Positions 13,619 to 20,303 of a DNA stretch of 31,987 bases are shown here, piece after piece. Both the position numbers and the translations under genes were made by a program. This DNA comes from a virus. The stretch is taken from positions 1 through 31,987 of IMG/VR virus record IMGVR_UViG_3300046314_000045; one strand, written 5' to 3'. The notes beneath the pieces are model-generated. The model was not told where the DNA came from and ran no database searches. It saw only the letters and a list, made by a program, of their open reading frames with translations. Numbering within the stretch: the first letter of the stretch is position 1; every line of letters starts with the position of its first letter.

Positions 13619-15097
13619 TTATTGTTGGTCGAATTTAACCACAATATTGTTTTGTTGCAATAACACTTTATGCTCAATGTAAACACCTCGTTGAACATTA
13701 GCCAAGTATTCATTATACTTGTTTAATTGTTCTTGAACAACTTTATCTCCATATGTAGTATGCAGAGTCTTAGTGATATATTGTTTATCATAAAGACCAA
13801 GACCATCCATAACCTGCGCCCAGTTTGGTGCATTAAACATATTATATTCATCCATAAAATATGTCTGGTTTGGTAATGTTTTCTTAAATGTTTCCAAGTG
13901 TTCTTGTACGAAGTCTGTCTTGGTCATCATTGATGGTAGTGCTCTCCAAAATTCAGTATCATCACGTTTTGTTATGTAATGCAACTGAACGAAGTCTACG
14001 ATATTATTAAAACAAGAAACAAATTTACTGTTATACTTTTCTGAAATCTTACGATCTAGCTCCCAAGAACCAAACATCCTAGCCAAACCGATAGACTGAA
14101 GAATAGAATTACCAATACTAGAAGCCTCTAGTGGTTCTACAAAAGAAGCCGACAATCCGATAGAAACGCAATTGTTAACCCAAAATTTATCTACACGTCC
14201 TGCATCAAACTTAATGTCTTTGGCTACTTTAACTTCTTCTGAATATACTGTCTGAACTTCAGCATGGGCTTTAGTAGAATCAATAAAATCATCACAGAAC
14301 ACGTACCCATTACCATATCTCCCTTGTGTAGAAATTCTCCAATTCCAACCAGAAGAAAGAGCACGAGACAGAGTGTGCGGTTTCAAGTCAGAAACATCTT
14401 GAGTTGGGAATGCCAATGCATGATTCATCGGCAAATACTTTTTATAAGAAACCCACTTCACTCCAAGTTTGGAGGAGATGATTCTTTTCATACCACTACT
14501 ATCAATAAAGAAATCAGCTTCGTGTGTAACGCCAGCAGTATCTGTTAGAGATTCGATGTCACCATTCTCTTTAACTGAAACGTCAGAGATAGTTGTATGA
14601 ATAAAATTCACACCTCGCTCAGAACAAATCTCATGGAGAACTTCGTTTAGTTTAAATGTGTTGAAGTGGTATTGGTTTGTGCTATTAATACCACCTTGCA
14701 TGGTCACAAGATTGGTATCCACCAAAACATCTTCAGTTTTAATACCATTGGCAATCAATGATTTGATAAACAAAAGTCTGTGTCCAGTGTCTTGACCATA
14801 TTCAGAATAGAATGGATCGCCCAAAGAGTGGAAATAGCTTTTACCATCTCCATTCCAATTCTCGAACTTAATGCCCTTCTTAAGAGCAGCATCAGTTTTT
14901 CTAACGAGCATGTGGGCATTAATATCACAGTAGTCCATGAACATTTTCCAATGTTCAGTAGACCCCTCACCAACACCAATGATACCGATAGAGTCAGACT
15001 CTATAACTGTAATGTTATACTCTGGGAAAGTTCTTTTCATTACTAAGGCAGAAATCAGACCAGCTGTTCCTCCACCCAATACCAAAATCTTCTTCAT
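13619..15097 (-). CDS. flavin-dependent tryptophan-halogenase-like protein
   Basis: A 492-aa protein of the PrnA/RebH superfamily. The N-terminal FAD-binding motif is LGGGTAGLISALVMK (GxGxxG-type). A GVGEGSTEHW segment follows, and a Lys-rich stretch RKTDAALKKGIKFENW lies where the catalytic lysine is expected. The halogenase signature WxWxIP is present as WNWRIS, with Ser in place of Pro. Members use FADH2, oxygen and halide to chlorinate or brominate indole rings. A phage substrate is unknown and a non-halogenating role remains possible. It lies between the clamp gene and clamp-loader gene, preceded by a late-type AATAAATA box and an AAGGA ribosome site. Confidence 0.9.
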   Translation of the reverse strand: MKKILVLGGGTAGLISALVMKRTFPEYNITVIESDSIGIIGVGEGSTEHWKMFMDYCDINAHMLVRKTDAALKKGIKFENWNGDGKSYFHSLGDPFYSEYGQDTGHRLLFIKSLIANGIKTEDVLVDTNLVTMQGGINSTNQYHFNTFKLNEVLHEICSERGVNFIHTTISDVSVKENGDIESLTDTAGVTHEADFFIDSSGMKRIISSKLGVKWVSYKKYLPMNHALAFPTQDVSDLKPHTLSRALSSGWNWRISTQGRYGNGYVFCDDFIDSTKAHAEVQTVYSEEVKVAKDIKFDAGRVDKFWVNNCVSIGLSASFVEPLEASSIGNSILQSIGLARMFGSWELDRKISEKYNSKFVSCFNNIVDFVQLHYITKRDDTEFWRALPSMMTKTDFVQEHLETFKKTLPNQTYFMDEYNMFNAPNWAQVMDGLGLYDKQYITKTLHTTYGDKVVQEQLNKYNEYLANVQRGVYIEHKVLLQQNNIVVKFDQQ

Positions 15098-15121
15098 ACA
15101 ATCCTTATAGTTAAGTAATTA

Positions 15122-15129
15122 TATTTATT
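15122..15129 (-). promoter_or_regulatory. T4-type late promoter box upstream of halogenase gene
   Basis: The minus strand reads AATAAATA here, a 7/8 match to the T4 late -10 box TATAAATA. It overlaps the gp45 stop codon and lies about 25 nt before the halogenase ATG, leaving room for a normal leader and Shine-Dalgarno. gp55, the sigma factor that reads such boxes, is encoded in the window. Confidence 0.55.
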
Positions 15130-15784
15130 AGAATTCAAATGAAGAATCTGCTTCAACAGCTACGTAATAAACCAAGTCACCTGCAGCTTTGAATCGAGAG
15201 ATTTTCTTGCTTGAGATGCTAACAGTATAGTCGTTAGGAATCATCTTCAAGTTTTCTACTTTCAAGTTCACACGGAAAGACTTGTCAGTAGTGCCAACAT
15301 TTGCGCTATAAGAGTTACCAGTGGTATTCTTCTTATCACCAACAACAACGCTCATTGTGGAACCGTCACCGATGATAGAAACATCAGAAGCACGCAACAC
15401 AGAAGCAGTACGATGAATCATATTCAACATAGCAGCAGTTGCAGTAAACTCAATCTCATGGGATGGGAATGTGATAGCTTTTTGTGGAGCAGTCAACACG
15501 CTAGCATCTGCAGCGAAATACTTGATGCTTGAACCACCTTGTTCGATTTTAACGAACTTGTCGCTAAAGGTCAACTCTGGATCTTCAAACAAAGACATAG
15601 CACCCAAGAACTCATTCAAGTCGTAGATACCAAAGTCAGGGAATGTCTCAGTCACAGTAGCGTCTGCCATGACGTTCTTTTGTGCAGAGATTGTGGACAA
15701 CTGATTACCAGCTTTCAAAAGAAGGTTGCTATTGATACCAGCAAAGTTCTTAATTAGGGCAACTGTCTCTTTAGATAATTTCAT
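15128..15784 (-). CDS. 45: sliding clamp processivity factor (gp45)
   Basis: A 218-aa protein beginning MKLSKETVALIKNFAGINSN, as T4-type clamps do (T4 gp45 is 228 aa). Two repeated clamp domains can be followed by their strand pattern, for example DFGIYDLNEFLGAMSLF in the first half and NLKMIPNDYTVSISSKKISRF near the C-terminus. The trimeric ring tethers gp43 and also activates late transcription through gp55. An own promoter with perfect TATAAT lies just upstream and a TTGGAGA ribosome site precedes the ATG. Confidence 0.95.
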   Translation of the reverse strand: MKLSKETVALIKNFAGINSNLLLKAGNQLSTISAQKNVMADATVTETFPDFGIYDLNEFLGAMSLFEDPELTFSDKFVKIEQGGSSIKYFAADASVLTAPQKAITFPSHEIEFTATAAMLNMIHRTASVLRASDVSIIGDGSTMSVVVGDKKNTTGNSYSANVGTTDKSFRVNLKVENLKMIPNDYTVSISSKKISRFKAAGDLVYYVAVEADSSFEF

Positions 15785-15818
15785 ATTTTCTCCAAGTAAT
15801 AATAACTATGTATAAATG

Positions 15819-15847
15819 ATTATACGTCAAACGGCTCTTCCAGCCAA
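15819..15847 (-). promoter_or_regulatory. promoter of the sliding-clamp gene
   Basis: TTGGCT (15847-15842), a 17-nt spacer and a perfect TATAAT (15824-15819). The -35 box is part of a small GGCT/AGCC hairpin right after the upstream gene's stop. It would give a leader of about 30 nt before gp45. Confidence 0.65.
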
Positions 15848-15849
15848 AT

Positions 15850-16224
15850 TTATTTTGATGCTCTGTATTCGTTGAACTCAACTACAAGACGTTCGTGTTC
15901 TTGATGTGAGCAGTACAGAGTCCACTCACGAACAACATCTGTAGATGTAATAGAGCCATCGCTAGTAGTGTAAGGTTCAGATAACATATAACCTAGGATA
16001 GTCTTGTAACCATCGTGACCATTATTGTTGCGCTCGATCGAGAATACATTCATCGCATTCCAGTCGACAGAAAAACTAGCCTTAGCAAAGTCACCCTCAA
16101 GACGTTCTTGATATTGTTTAATCTTATGATCTAACTCATTAACTCTTTGCTGGAGTTTAACATTTTCAGTAGCCAGTTTATAGGACTGGTCGTCCTCTTT
16201 CTTTTCCCAAGACCACAGACTCAT
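15850..16224 (-). CDS. hypothetical coiled-coil-containing protein, 124 aa
   Basis: The N-terminal third is a probable coiled coil (ATENVKLQQRVNELDHKIKQ, with heptad-like Leu, Val and Ile). The C-terminal part contains YKTILGYMLS and EWTLYCSHQEHERLVVEF, which suggests a small alpha/beta domain. I do not recognise a family and see no catalytic motif. It follows the DUF5664-like gene with one base between stop and start and ends just before the gp45 promoter, so it closes its transcription unit. Confidence 0.72.
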   Translation of the reverse strand: MSLWSWEKKEDDQSYKLATENVKLQQRVNELDHKIKQYQERLEGDFAKASFSVDWNAMNVFSIERNNNGHDGYKTILGYMLSEPYTTSDGSITSTDVVREWTLYCSHQEHERLVVEFNEYRASK

Positions 16225-16225
16225 A

Positions 16226-16558
16226 TTATTCCTTTGAGTATTTTACATCGTGTTCATACAAGAACATTAAGCAACACATTGCGTGCGCCAAGTGGTGAAT
16301 ACCTGATTCGGGATCTAGTTCTTCATTATCTTTGTATGCCCAGAGATGACGTTGCGCTGCGTCGAAATAACGACGCTTAGAATCTGGAACTTGCTTCCAG
16401 TTATCTGGTTCATACTTCTCTGCACCAAATGTGAGAACCTTTACAGTTTCAGCTAGGGCGAGTGGAGGCAGCAAACCATATTGCAGTTTACCACCATCAA
16501 ATTTGCGACCACCAGTGGTGGCTTTTTGTGATTTCTTAACTTCGTCAGGTGTAGCCAT
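16226..16558 (-). CDS. dATP/dGTP diphosphohydrolase-like protein (DUF5664, MazG-related)
   Basis: A 110-aa protein with the DUF5664 pattern: GGRKFDGGKLQYGLLPPLAL, then VLTFGAEKYEPDNWK, RYFDAAQRHLWAY and ESGIHHLAHAMCCLMFL. The KxDxGK...E and HLxH residues are the expected metal and nucleotide contacts of this all-alpha NTP pyrophosphohydrolase-like family. It is thought to hydrolyse dATP or dGTP to the monophosphate, which could shape the dNTP pool. No purZ or other aminoadenine genes are seen here. The ATG has GGAG six nt upstream. Confidence 0.82.
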   Translation of the reverse strand: MATPDEVKKSQKATTGGRKFDGGKLQYGLLPPLALAETVKVLTFGAEKYEPDNWKQVPDSKRRYFDAAQRHLWAYKDNEELDPESGIHHLAHAMCCLMFLYEHDVKYSKE

Positions 16559-16573
16559 TATGTCTCCAAGAAT

Positions 16574-16595
16574 GGGGCTGGAGAAATCCAGCCCC
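16574..16595 (-). terminator. hairpin terminator after the winged-helix gene
   Basis: A perfect 9-bp stem GGGGCTGGA/TCCAGCCCC encloses a 4-nt loop. On the minus strand it is followed by ATTCTT, a weak T-rich end. Confidence 0.6.
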
Positions 16596-16602
16596 GATTC
16601 AA

Positions 16603-16863
16603 TTAGCCTCGAGAGAATGCAGAAGCACCAAGGATAGCATTTGCAGCAGCGACCATGCGCTTGCTTGGCTTACCAATACGGTACTTAGTAGTCTCTGTGC
16701 CGTCTGCCAATTTAGCAGCGTTGCTATAAACACAATGACCTTGTGAGCGCAACAGGTGAATCGCACGATGTGGATTCTTCAAACCAAATGAGCCTGCAAT
16801 TTGCTTGGCAGTAAGTTCAGCACCAGTGGACAGGTGATTCAACAGCTTAGCTTGTTTAGACAT
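16603..16863 (-). CDS. winged-helix-like DNA-binding protein, 86 aa
   Basis: An 86-aa protein beginning MSKQAKLLNHLSTGAELTAK. A helix-turn-helix is readable: LTAKQIAGSFGLKNPHRAIH, followed by LLRSQGHCVYSN and a wing KLADGTETTKYRIG. The basic C-terminus (KPSKRMVAAANAI) may add contacts. It could be a transcriptional regulator or DNA-targeting partner of the adjacent CobS-like system. ATG 16863 has GGAG at 7 nt. The longer frame from a TTG at 16902 begins inside the terminator region and is rejected. Confidence 0.75.
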   Translation of the reverse strand: MSKQAKLLNHLSTGAELTAKQIAGSFGLKNPHRAIHLLRSQGHCVYSNAAKLADGTETTKYRIGKPSKRMVAAANAILGASAFSRG

Positions 16864-16890
16864 ATAATAACTCCATAATAAACCATCAAC

Positions 16891-16923
16891 GAAAAATGCC
16901 AACAGAGGGATGGCGTCCTCTGT
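16891..16923 (-). terminator. intrinsic terminator after the RGLY-motif protein gene
   Basis: A 7-bp stem ACAGAGG/CCTCTGT with an 8-nt loop is followed on the minus strand by TGGC and a TTTTT run. An alternative short stem GCCA/TGGC directly precedes the T-run. It lies 26 nt after the stop of the 163-aa gene. Confidence 0.65.
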
Positions 16924-16948
16924 CAGCAGAAAAGTAACCTATTTGTAA

Positions 16949-17440
16949 TTAGACTTCGATACCATTCTCACGCAGAATAGCGTTAAAATCTTCAGTTTCG
17001 TCATCGTAAGTCATAGACTCATCGATGATATTCTGCAGACGATTCAGGTCAGACTTAGTCTCTTTCTCTACAGCCTTTGCAGCTGGAGTGGACTTGACCT
17101 TAACAGTCTTAGCCTTAGCAAGTTTCGCAACTTTAGCCTTAGCCTTAGTCACAGCAGGTGTGGCTTTGTCAGCAACTTCCTTGTTGAAGGCAGATACCTC
17201 AGCAACAGTTGGGACAGGCAGTTGGTACAAACCACGCTCAACTTTGTTTGCAGCGAACAACCAGTTTGGATAACCGATCTTCTCACCTTTAGAGCCAGTG
17301 CGTTGTTCACGCAGGACATAATAGATGGAGGCGCATTCTTTCAAAGTGATTTCGGGAGACTTCTTGTACTGGGGATTAGCTTCCAGAACAGCCATAACGA
17401 AACGTTTCTGAGCAAGGGACAAAGCAGCGAATTTCAACAT
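16949..17440 (-). CDS. protein with N-terminal RGLY module and Lys/Ala-rich linker, 163 aa
   Basis: The N-terminal 75 residues form a helical, possibly winged-helix module ending GYPNWLFAANKVERGLYQLP (56-75). A similar module (FPLWLMKTKAGRGLY) starts the CobS-like ATPase encoded immediately upstream. A Lys/Ala/Val-rich linker (KAKAKVAKLAKAKTVKVK, about 98-117) follows, which is histone-H1-like in composition. The acidic C-terminal tail contains DLNRLQNIIDESMTYDDETE. I infer DNA binding from the composition but assign no specific role. ATG 17440 has AAGGAAA upstream. The gene has its own promoter within the preceding hairpin. Confidence 0.75.
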   Translation of the reverse strand: MLKFAALSLAQKRFVMAVLEANPQYKKSPEITLKECASIYYVLREQRTGSKGEKIGYPNWLFAANKVERGLYQLPVPTVAEVSAFNKEVADKATPAVTKAKAKVAKLAKAKTVKVKSTPAAKAVEKETKSDLNRLQNIIDESMTYDDETEDFNAILRENGIEV

Positions 17441-17481
17441 AATATATTTCCTTTTACAAAGATTTTTCAAGATAAGACATT

Positions 17482-17510
17482 AGTATACTACAAAGGGGAT
17501 TACAAGTCAA
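17482..17510 (-). promoter_or_regulatory. promoter whose -35 lies in a terminator loop
   Basis: TTGACT (17510-17505), a 17-nt spacer and TATACT (17487-17482). The -35 box occupies the loop and first stem base of the 12-bp hairpin after the CobS-like gene, and the spacer contains the hairpin's downstream arm. The upstream bases AGTTGTTG repeat those of the 9.15-kb promoter. Confidence 0.7.
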
Positions 17511-17529
17511 CAACTATTTGTAATCCCCT
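17494..17529 (-). terminator. 12-bp hairpin terminator after the CobS-like gene
   Basis: Arms 17494-17505 and 17518-17529 (AGGGGATTACAA and TTGTAATCCCCT) pair perfectly with a 12-nt loop, starting 6 nt after the gene's stop. On the minus strand it is followed by TTGTAG, a short T-run. It is superimposed on a promoter. Confidence 0.7.
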
Positions 17530-17534
17530 ACAGA

Positions 17535-18680
17535 TTAGAAGGGAATCTCGTCCGTTGGGTTTGTAGCAGTAGGGAGGACAGGCTCGACAACCTCTGGGGC
17601 AGGGCTTGCAACCTTGTCGTAGAGGTCGATAAAGGCTGTTTTAGTTGCAGAGTCGAAACGATTGCAACACAGTTCTACAGCCTTCTCACGCTTCTTAAAG
17701 ATAGCGTAAGCACGTACAATGTGGATCATACGACGAGTCGTAATGGTTTCATCCACACCACCATCGGCAAAGGTACGACGGATAGCGTCAGCCCACTTTA
17801 CCAATGTCTCTGCGAATTCCTGGTCTTCACAACCATAGGAAACCATCAGATTCTCGATAATCTTCTGCTCGATTTTGGCAGAAGGATAATCCTGTTCGAA
17901 AGTTACAGCGAAACGCTCCAAGAATGCTTCGTTCAGAACGTTGGTACCGATGTATCGACCATCGTCTGAGCCTTTACCCTTAGTGTTGGCAGTGGCAAAG
18001 ATGTTGAAACCTTCTGCTGGAACGATCATCTCATTCTTCAACTTGAAGTAATATGGCTTACCCTCAAGAATTGGCTGTAAGCACAACAGAGTGTTGGCAG
18101 AGCCAGCATCAATTTCGTCAAGTAACAGAGTCGTACCATTGCGCATGGCAATGAGCACTGGACCTTCTACGATGGACACGTTGCCATCTTCCAGAGTCTT
18201 GGTACCGATGAGTTGTTCTTCATCGGTCATCATGTTCAAGTTAACACGAATTAGTGGACGCTTGTGCTTGGCACAAATTTGTTCAATCATCGTAGACTTA
18301 CCATTACCAGTTGGACCACTGATGTAAGCTGGATAGAAGATTTTGGACTTGATGATGTTTTCCAAGTCAGTGTAGTTGCCGAATGGCACAAAGTTTGCAT
18401 CCTTCTTTGGGATGAGCGAGTCTGTATTTGTCAAGTCCACTTGGAATGATTCTTTCACGTCTTCAGTTTGCACTGCGACTGCAGCATTACCATCGATGGC
18501 ATACAAGCCACGACCAGCCTTAGTCTTCATAAGCCAGAGAGGAAACTTCTCTGTTTTGAGTTTAGCCATAACTTCCATTAGCTGGGGACGACTCACAACA
18601 CCCTTCGTTTGCACGTCAGGATACATTGCATGCATCTTAGCCTCAAAAGTCTCACGAAACGCCACATCGGTCTTTGCCAT
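17535..18680 (-). CDS. CobS/MoxR-like AAA+ ATPase
   Basis: A 381-aa protein. Residues 1-65 carry the RGLY-type module (FPLWLMKTKAGRGLY, 46-60). The AAA_5/MoxR ATPase core follows with Walker A GPTGNGKS (122-129), Walker B LLLDEID (185-191), a sensor-1 ATANT, and arginine-finger FLERFAV. CobS-type ATPases work with a VWA-domain CobT partner in the aerobic cobalt chelatase, and more widely MoxR-VWA pairs remodel proteins or insert metals. The partner gene lies just upstream. T4-like cyanophages are known to carry cobS. Start ATG 18680 has GGAG six nt upstream. An ATG at 18692 is the alternative. Confidence 0.9.
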   Translation of the reverse strand: MAKTDVAFRETFEAKMHAMYPDVQTKGVVSRPQLMEVMAKLKTEKFPLWLMKTKAGRGLYAIDGNAAVAVQTEDVKESFQVDLTNTDSLIPKKDANFVPFGNYTDLENIIKSKIFYPAYISGPTGNGKSTMIEQICAKHKRPLIRVNLNMMTDEEQLIGTKTLEDGNVSIVEGPVLIAMRNGTTLLLDEIDAGSANTLLCLQPILEGKPYYFKLKNEMIVPAEGFNIFATANTKGKGSDDGRYIGTNVLNEAFLERFAVTFEQDYPSAKIEQKIIENLMVSYGCEDQEFAETLVKWADAIRRTFADGGVDETITTRRMIHIVRAYAIFKKREKAVELCCNRFDSATKTAFIDLYDKVASPAPEVVEPVLPTATNPTDEIPF

Positions 18681-18719
18681 CACATTCTCCATAATAAACC
18701 TAACCACTCAATATAATGT

Positions 18720-18748
18720 ATTATTCCATAAACGGGAATAAATGTCAA
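18720..18748 (-). promoter_or_regulatory. promoter of the CobS-like gene
   Basis: A perfect TTGACA (18748-18743), a 17-nt spacer and AATAAT (18725-18720). It lies directly after the VWA-gene terminator and would start RNA about 30 nt before the ATG. Confidence 0.75.
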
Positions 18749-18760
18749 CACTTTTCTTGG

Positions 18761-18785
18761 AAAACCCTACACTTTGTAGGGGTTT
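18761..18785 (-). terminator. intrinsic terminator after the VWA gene
   Basis: CCCTACA/TGTAGGG (18765-18771 and 18775-18781) with a 3-nt loop, flanked by A and T runs. TTTT follows on the minus strand. It lies about 25 nt after the stop. Confidence 0.75.
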
Positions 18786-18809
18786 ATTTTTCCCTGTAAA
18801 ATCAACAAC

Positions 18810-20303
18810 TTACGCAACGTAGCCGATGAATCGGTTCAGGAGAACCCGACTAGTCTTCTTAACGTTCAAGAATTTGCTGAAGTTTCTTGCAATGGCTTTA
18901 GCGTTTGCATCACCATTGACTGTTAACTCACCCTCTTCAATCTTGGTAGATTCTTGGGGGATGATAAAAAGTTCATCACGACCAGTGTTCTTTACCGAAG
19001 CAAAGCCATCAGTCTTGAATTCCTTGCGCCATGTATCAACCAATAAGTCTTTACTGCCAGTAAATTCTGGCAGGTTGGAATTGATAACCCATTCCAAATC
19101 ACGACGAGCATTACGTGTAACGTAGAAACCAAGCACAACGATGTCATGGCGATCTTTGATCATACGCAACAGAACCTCTGTCTGTTTGTTAGATGTTCGA
19201 TTGATCTCATAAGTCTTTTGAGTACGATCGTCACGGATGTAATGTTTCTGCTTGACACGTTTGTATGTTGAACCAACATACTCATTACGAACTTCGTGCA
19301 GATTGCCCATCTTATGAGATTGCATTGCACCACCCTCGCCATCGGTAAGAGTAATCAATGTCATCTTTTCGATGTTGTTGTTCTTGATGTAATCACCAAG
19401 ATTGTGATAGATCCAACCAAGTGCTTCATTCAATGGAGTGCCACCCATGGAGTAGCCTTTGTTCCAGAAGAACTTATGATCTAACACACGTTTACACATC
19501 GTATTAAACTCAGAGTTAGTCATACGGTTAGAGAAAATCTCCAACAAGTGCATAGTGGTAGTAGCATTCGACAGATATGAATCATCAGAATTTGCACGAG
19601 CACTATGAATTTCACGTTGTTTGTCGTAGTAGCGATGATCATAGTCACGCTCATTGTATTGAGAGGTGAACGCTAATACACGATATGGAATCTGTGTGCG
19701 GTTACAGAACATTGCCAAGTTGATAACTTGCTTCAATGTGTCTTCCATAACACCACTCATAGAACCTGACCAGTCCAACAAGAAAACCATACCATGGTTC
19801 TTACCTTGTGGCAGAACAGTCACACGCTTGAACAGATCGTCTTGCAGTTTGTATGCGTAGATTTTCTTCATATCCAAAGAACCAGACTTGGAGATCTGAG
19901 CACGTTTGTACATCTGAGCAGACTTACGCATCTCAAATTCTTTGACCAAGTAATTCACAGCACGTTGAGAATCAGCTTTGAACTTCTCGAAACCAGCGTC
20001 GATTTTCTTTTGTTGTTCGATATAGTCTGGACGTTTTTCCAAAGTCTCTTTATCGTACCATGCAAGACCAGTCTTTTCGCTAGTCTCTTTGAGAATACGT
20101 TTGAACGGTATGACGGGATCGTTGACGTAAGCATCATCAATCTTGTGATAGAAGTATTGGGTATCTGTATCAGCCAAGTCTTGCAACTTATCTTGGAAAG
20201 AACGTTCTGTCTTAGACTCCAAGTCTTCGTCAGTCACATCTTTCTGTTTAGGTGCAGTACCCTTCTTCTGCTCTTTGCCAGCACCACGATCTTCATCTTC
20301 CAT
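18810..20303 (-). CDS. VWA-domain protein, CobT-like C-terminal part
   Basis: A 497-aa protein whose VWA domain has a complete MIDAS metal site: DWSGSMS (177-183), a Thr in GGTPL (287-291), and LTDGEGG (319-325). The N-terminal third is acidic then helical. CobT of the cobalt chelatase ends in the same kind of VWA domain and is preceded by an acidic linker and a helical domain. This frame is open back to 20330 with the acidic phrase DWDPDSDEDMEDED. No Shine-Dalgarno precedes ATG 20303, so it probably represents the 3' part of a gene split from the preceding frame by a -1 shift. Confidence 0.88.
   Translation of the reverse strand: MEDEDRGAGKEQKKGTAPKQKDVTDEDLESKTERSFQDKLQDLADTDTQYFYHKIDDAYVNDPVIPFKRILKETSEKTGLAWYDKETLEKRPDYIEQQKKIDAGFEKFKADSQRAVNYLVKEFEMRKSAQMYKRAQISKSGSLDMKKIYAYKLQDDLFKRVTVLPQGKNHGMVFLLDWSGSMSGVMEDTLKQVINLAMFCNRTQIPYRVLAFTSQYNERDYDHRYYDKQREIHSARANSDDSYLSNATTTMHLLEIFSNRMTNSEFNTMCKRVLDHKFFWNKGYSMGGTPLNEALGWIYHNLGDYIKNNNIEKMTLITLTDGEGGAMQSHKMGNLHEVRNEYVGSTYKRVKQKHYIRDDRTQKTYEINRTSNKQTEVLLRMIKDRHDIVVLGFYVTRNARRDLEWVINSNLPEFTGSKDLLVDTWRKEFKTDGFASVKNTGRDELFIIPQESTKIEEGELTVNGDANAKAIARNFSKFLNVKKTSRVLLNRFIGYVA

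Noticed and set aside
16875-16902. Promoter TTGGCA-N16-TATTAT before the winged-helix gene
   Set aside because: The implied transcript start would fall beyond the GGAG ribosome site, and the -35 is part of the terminator's T-run region.
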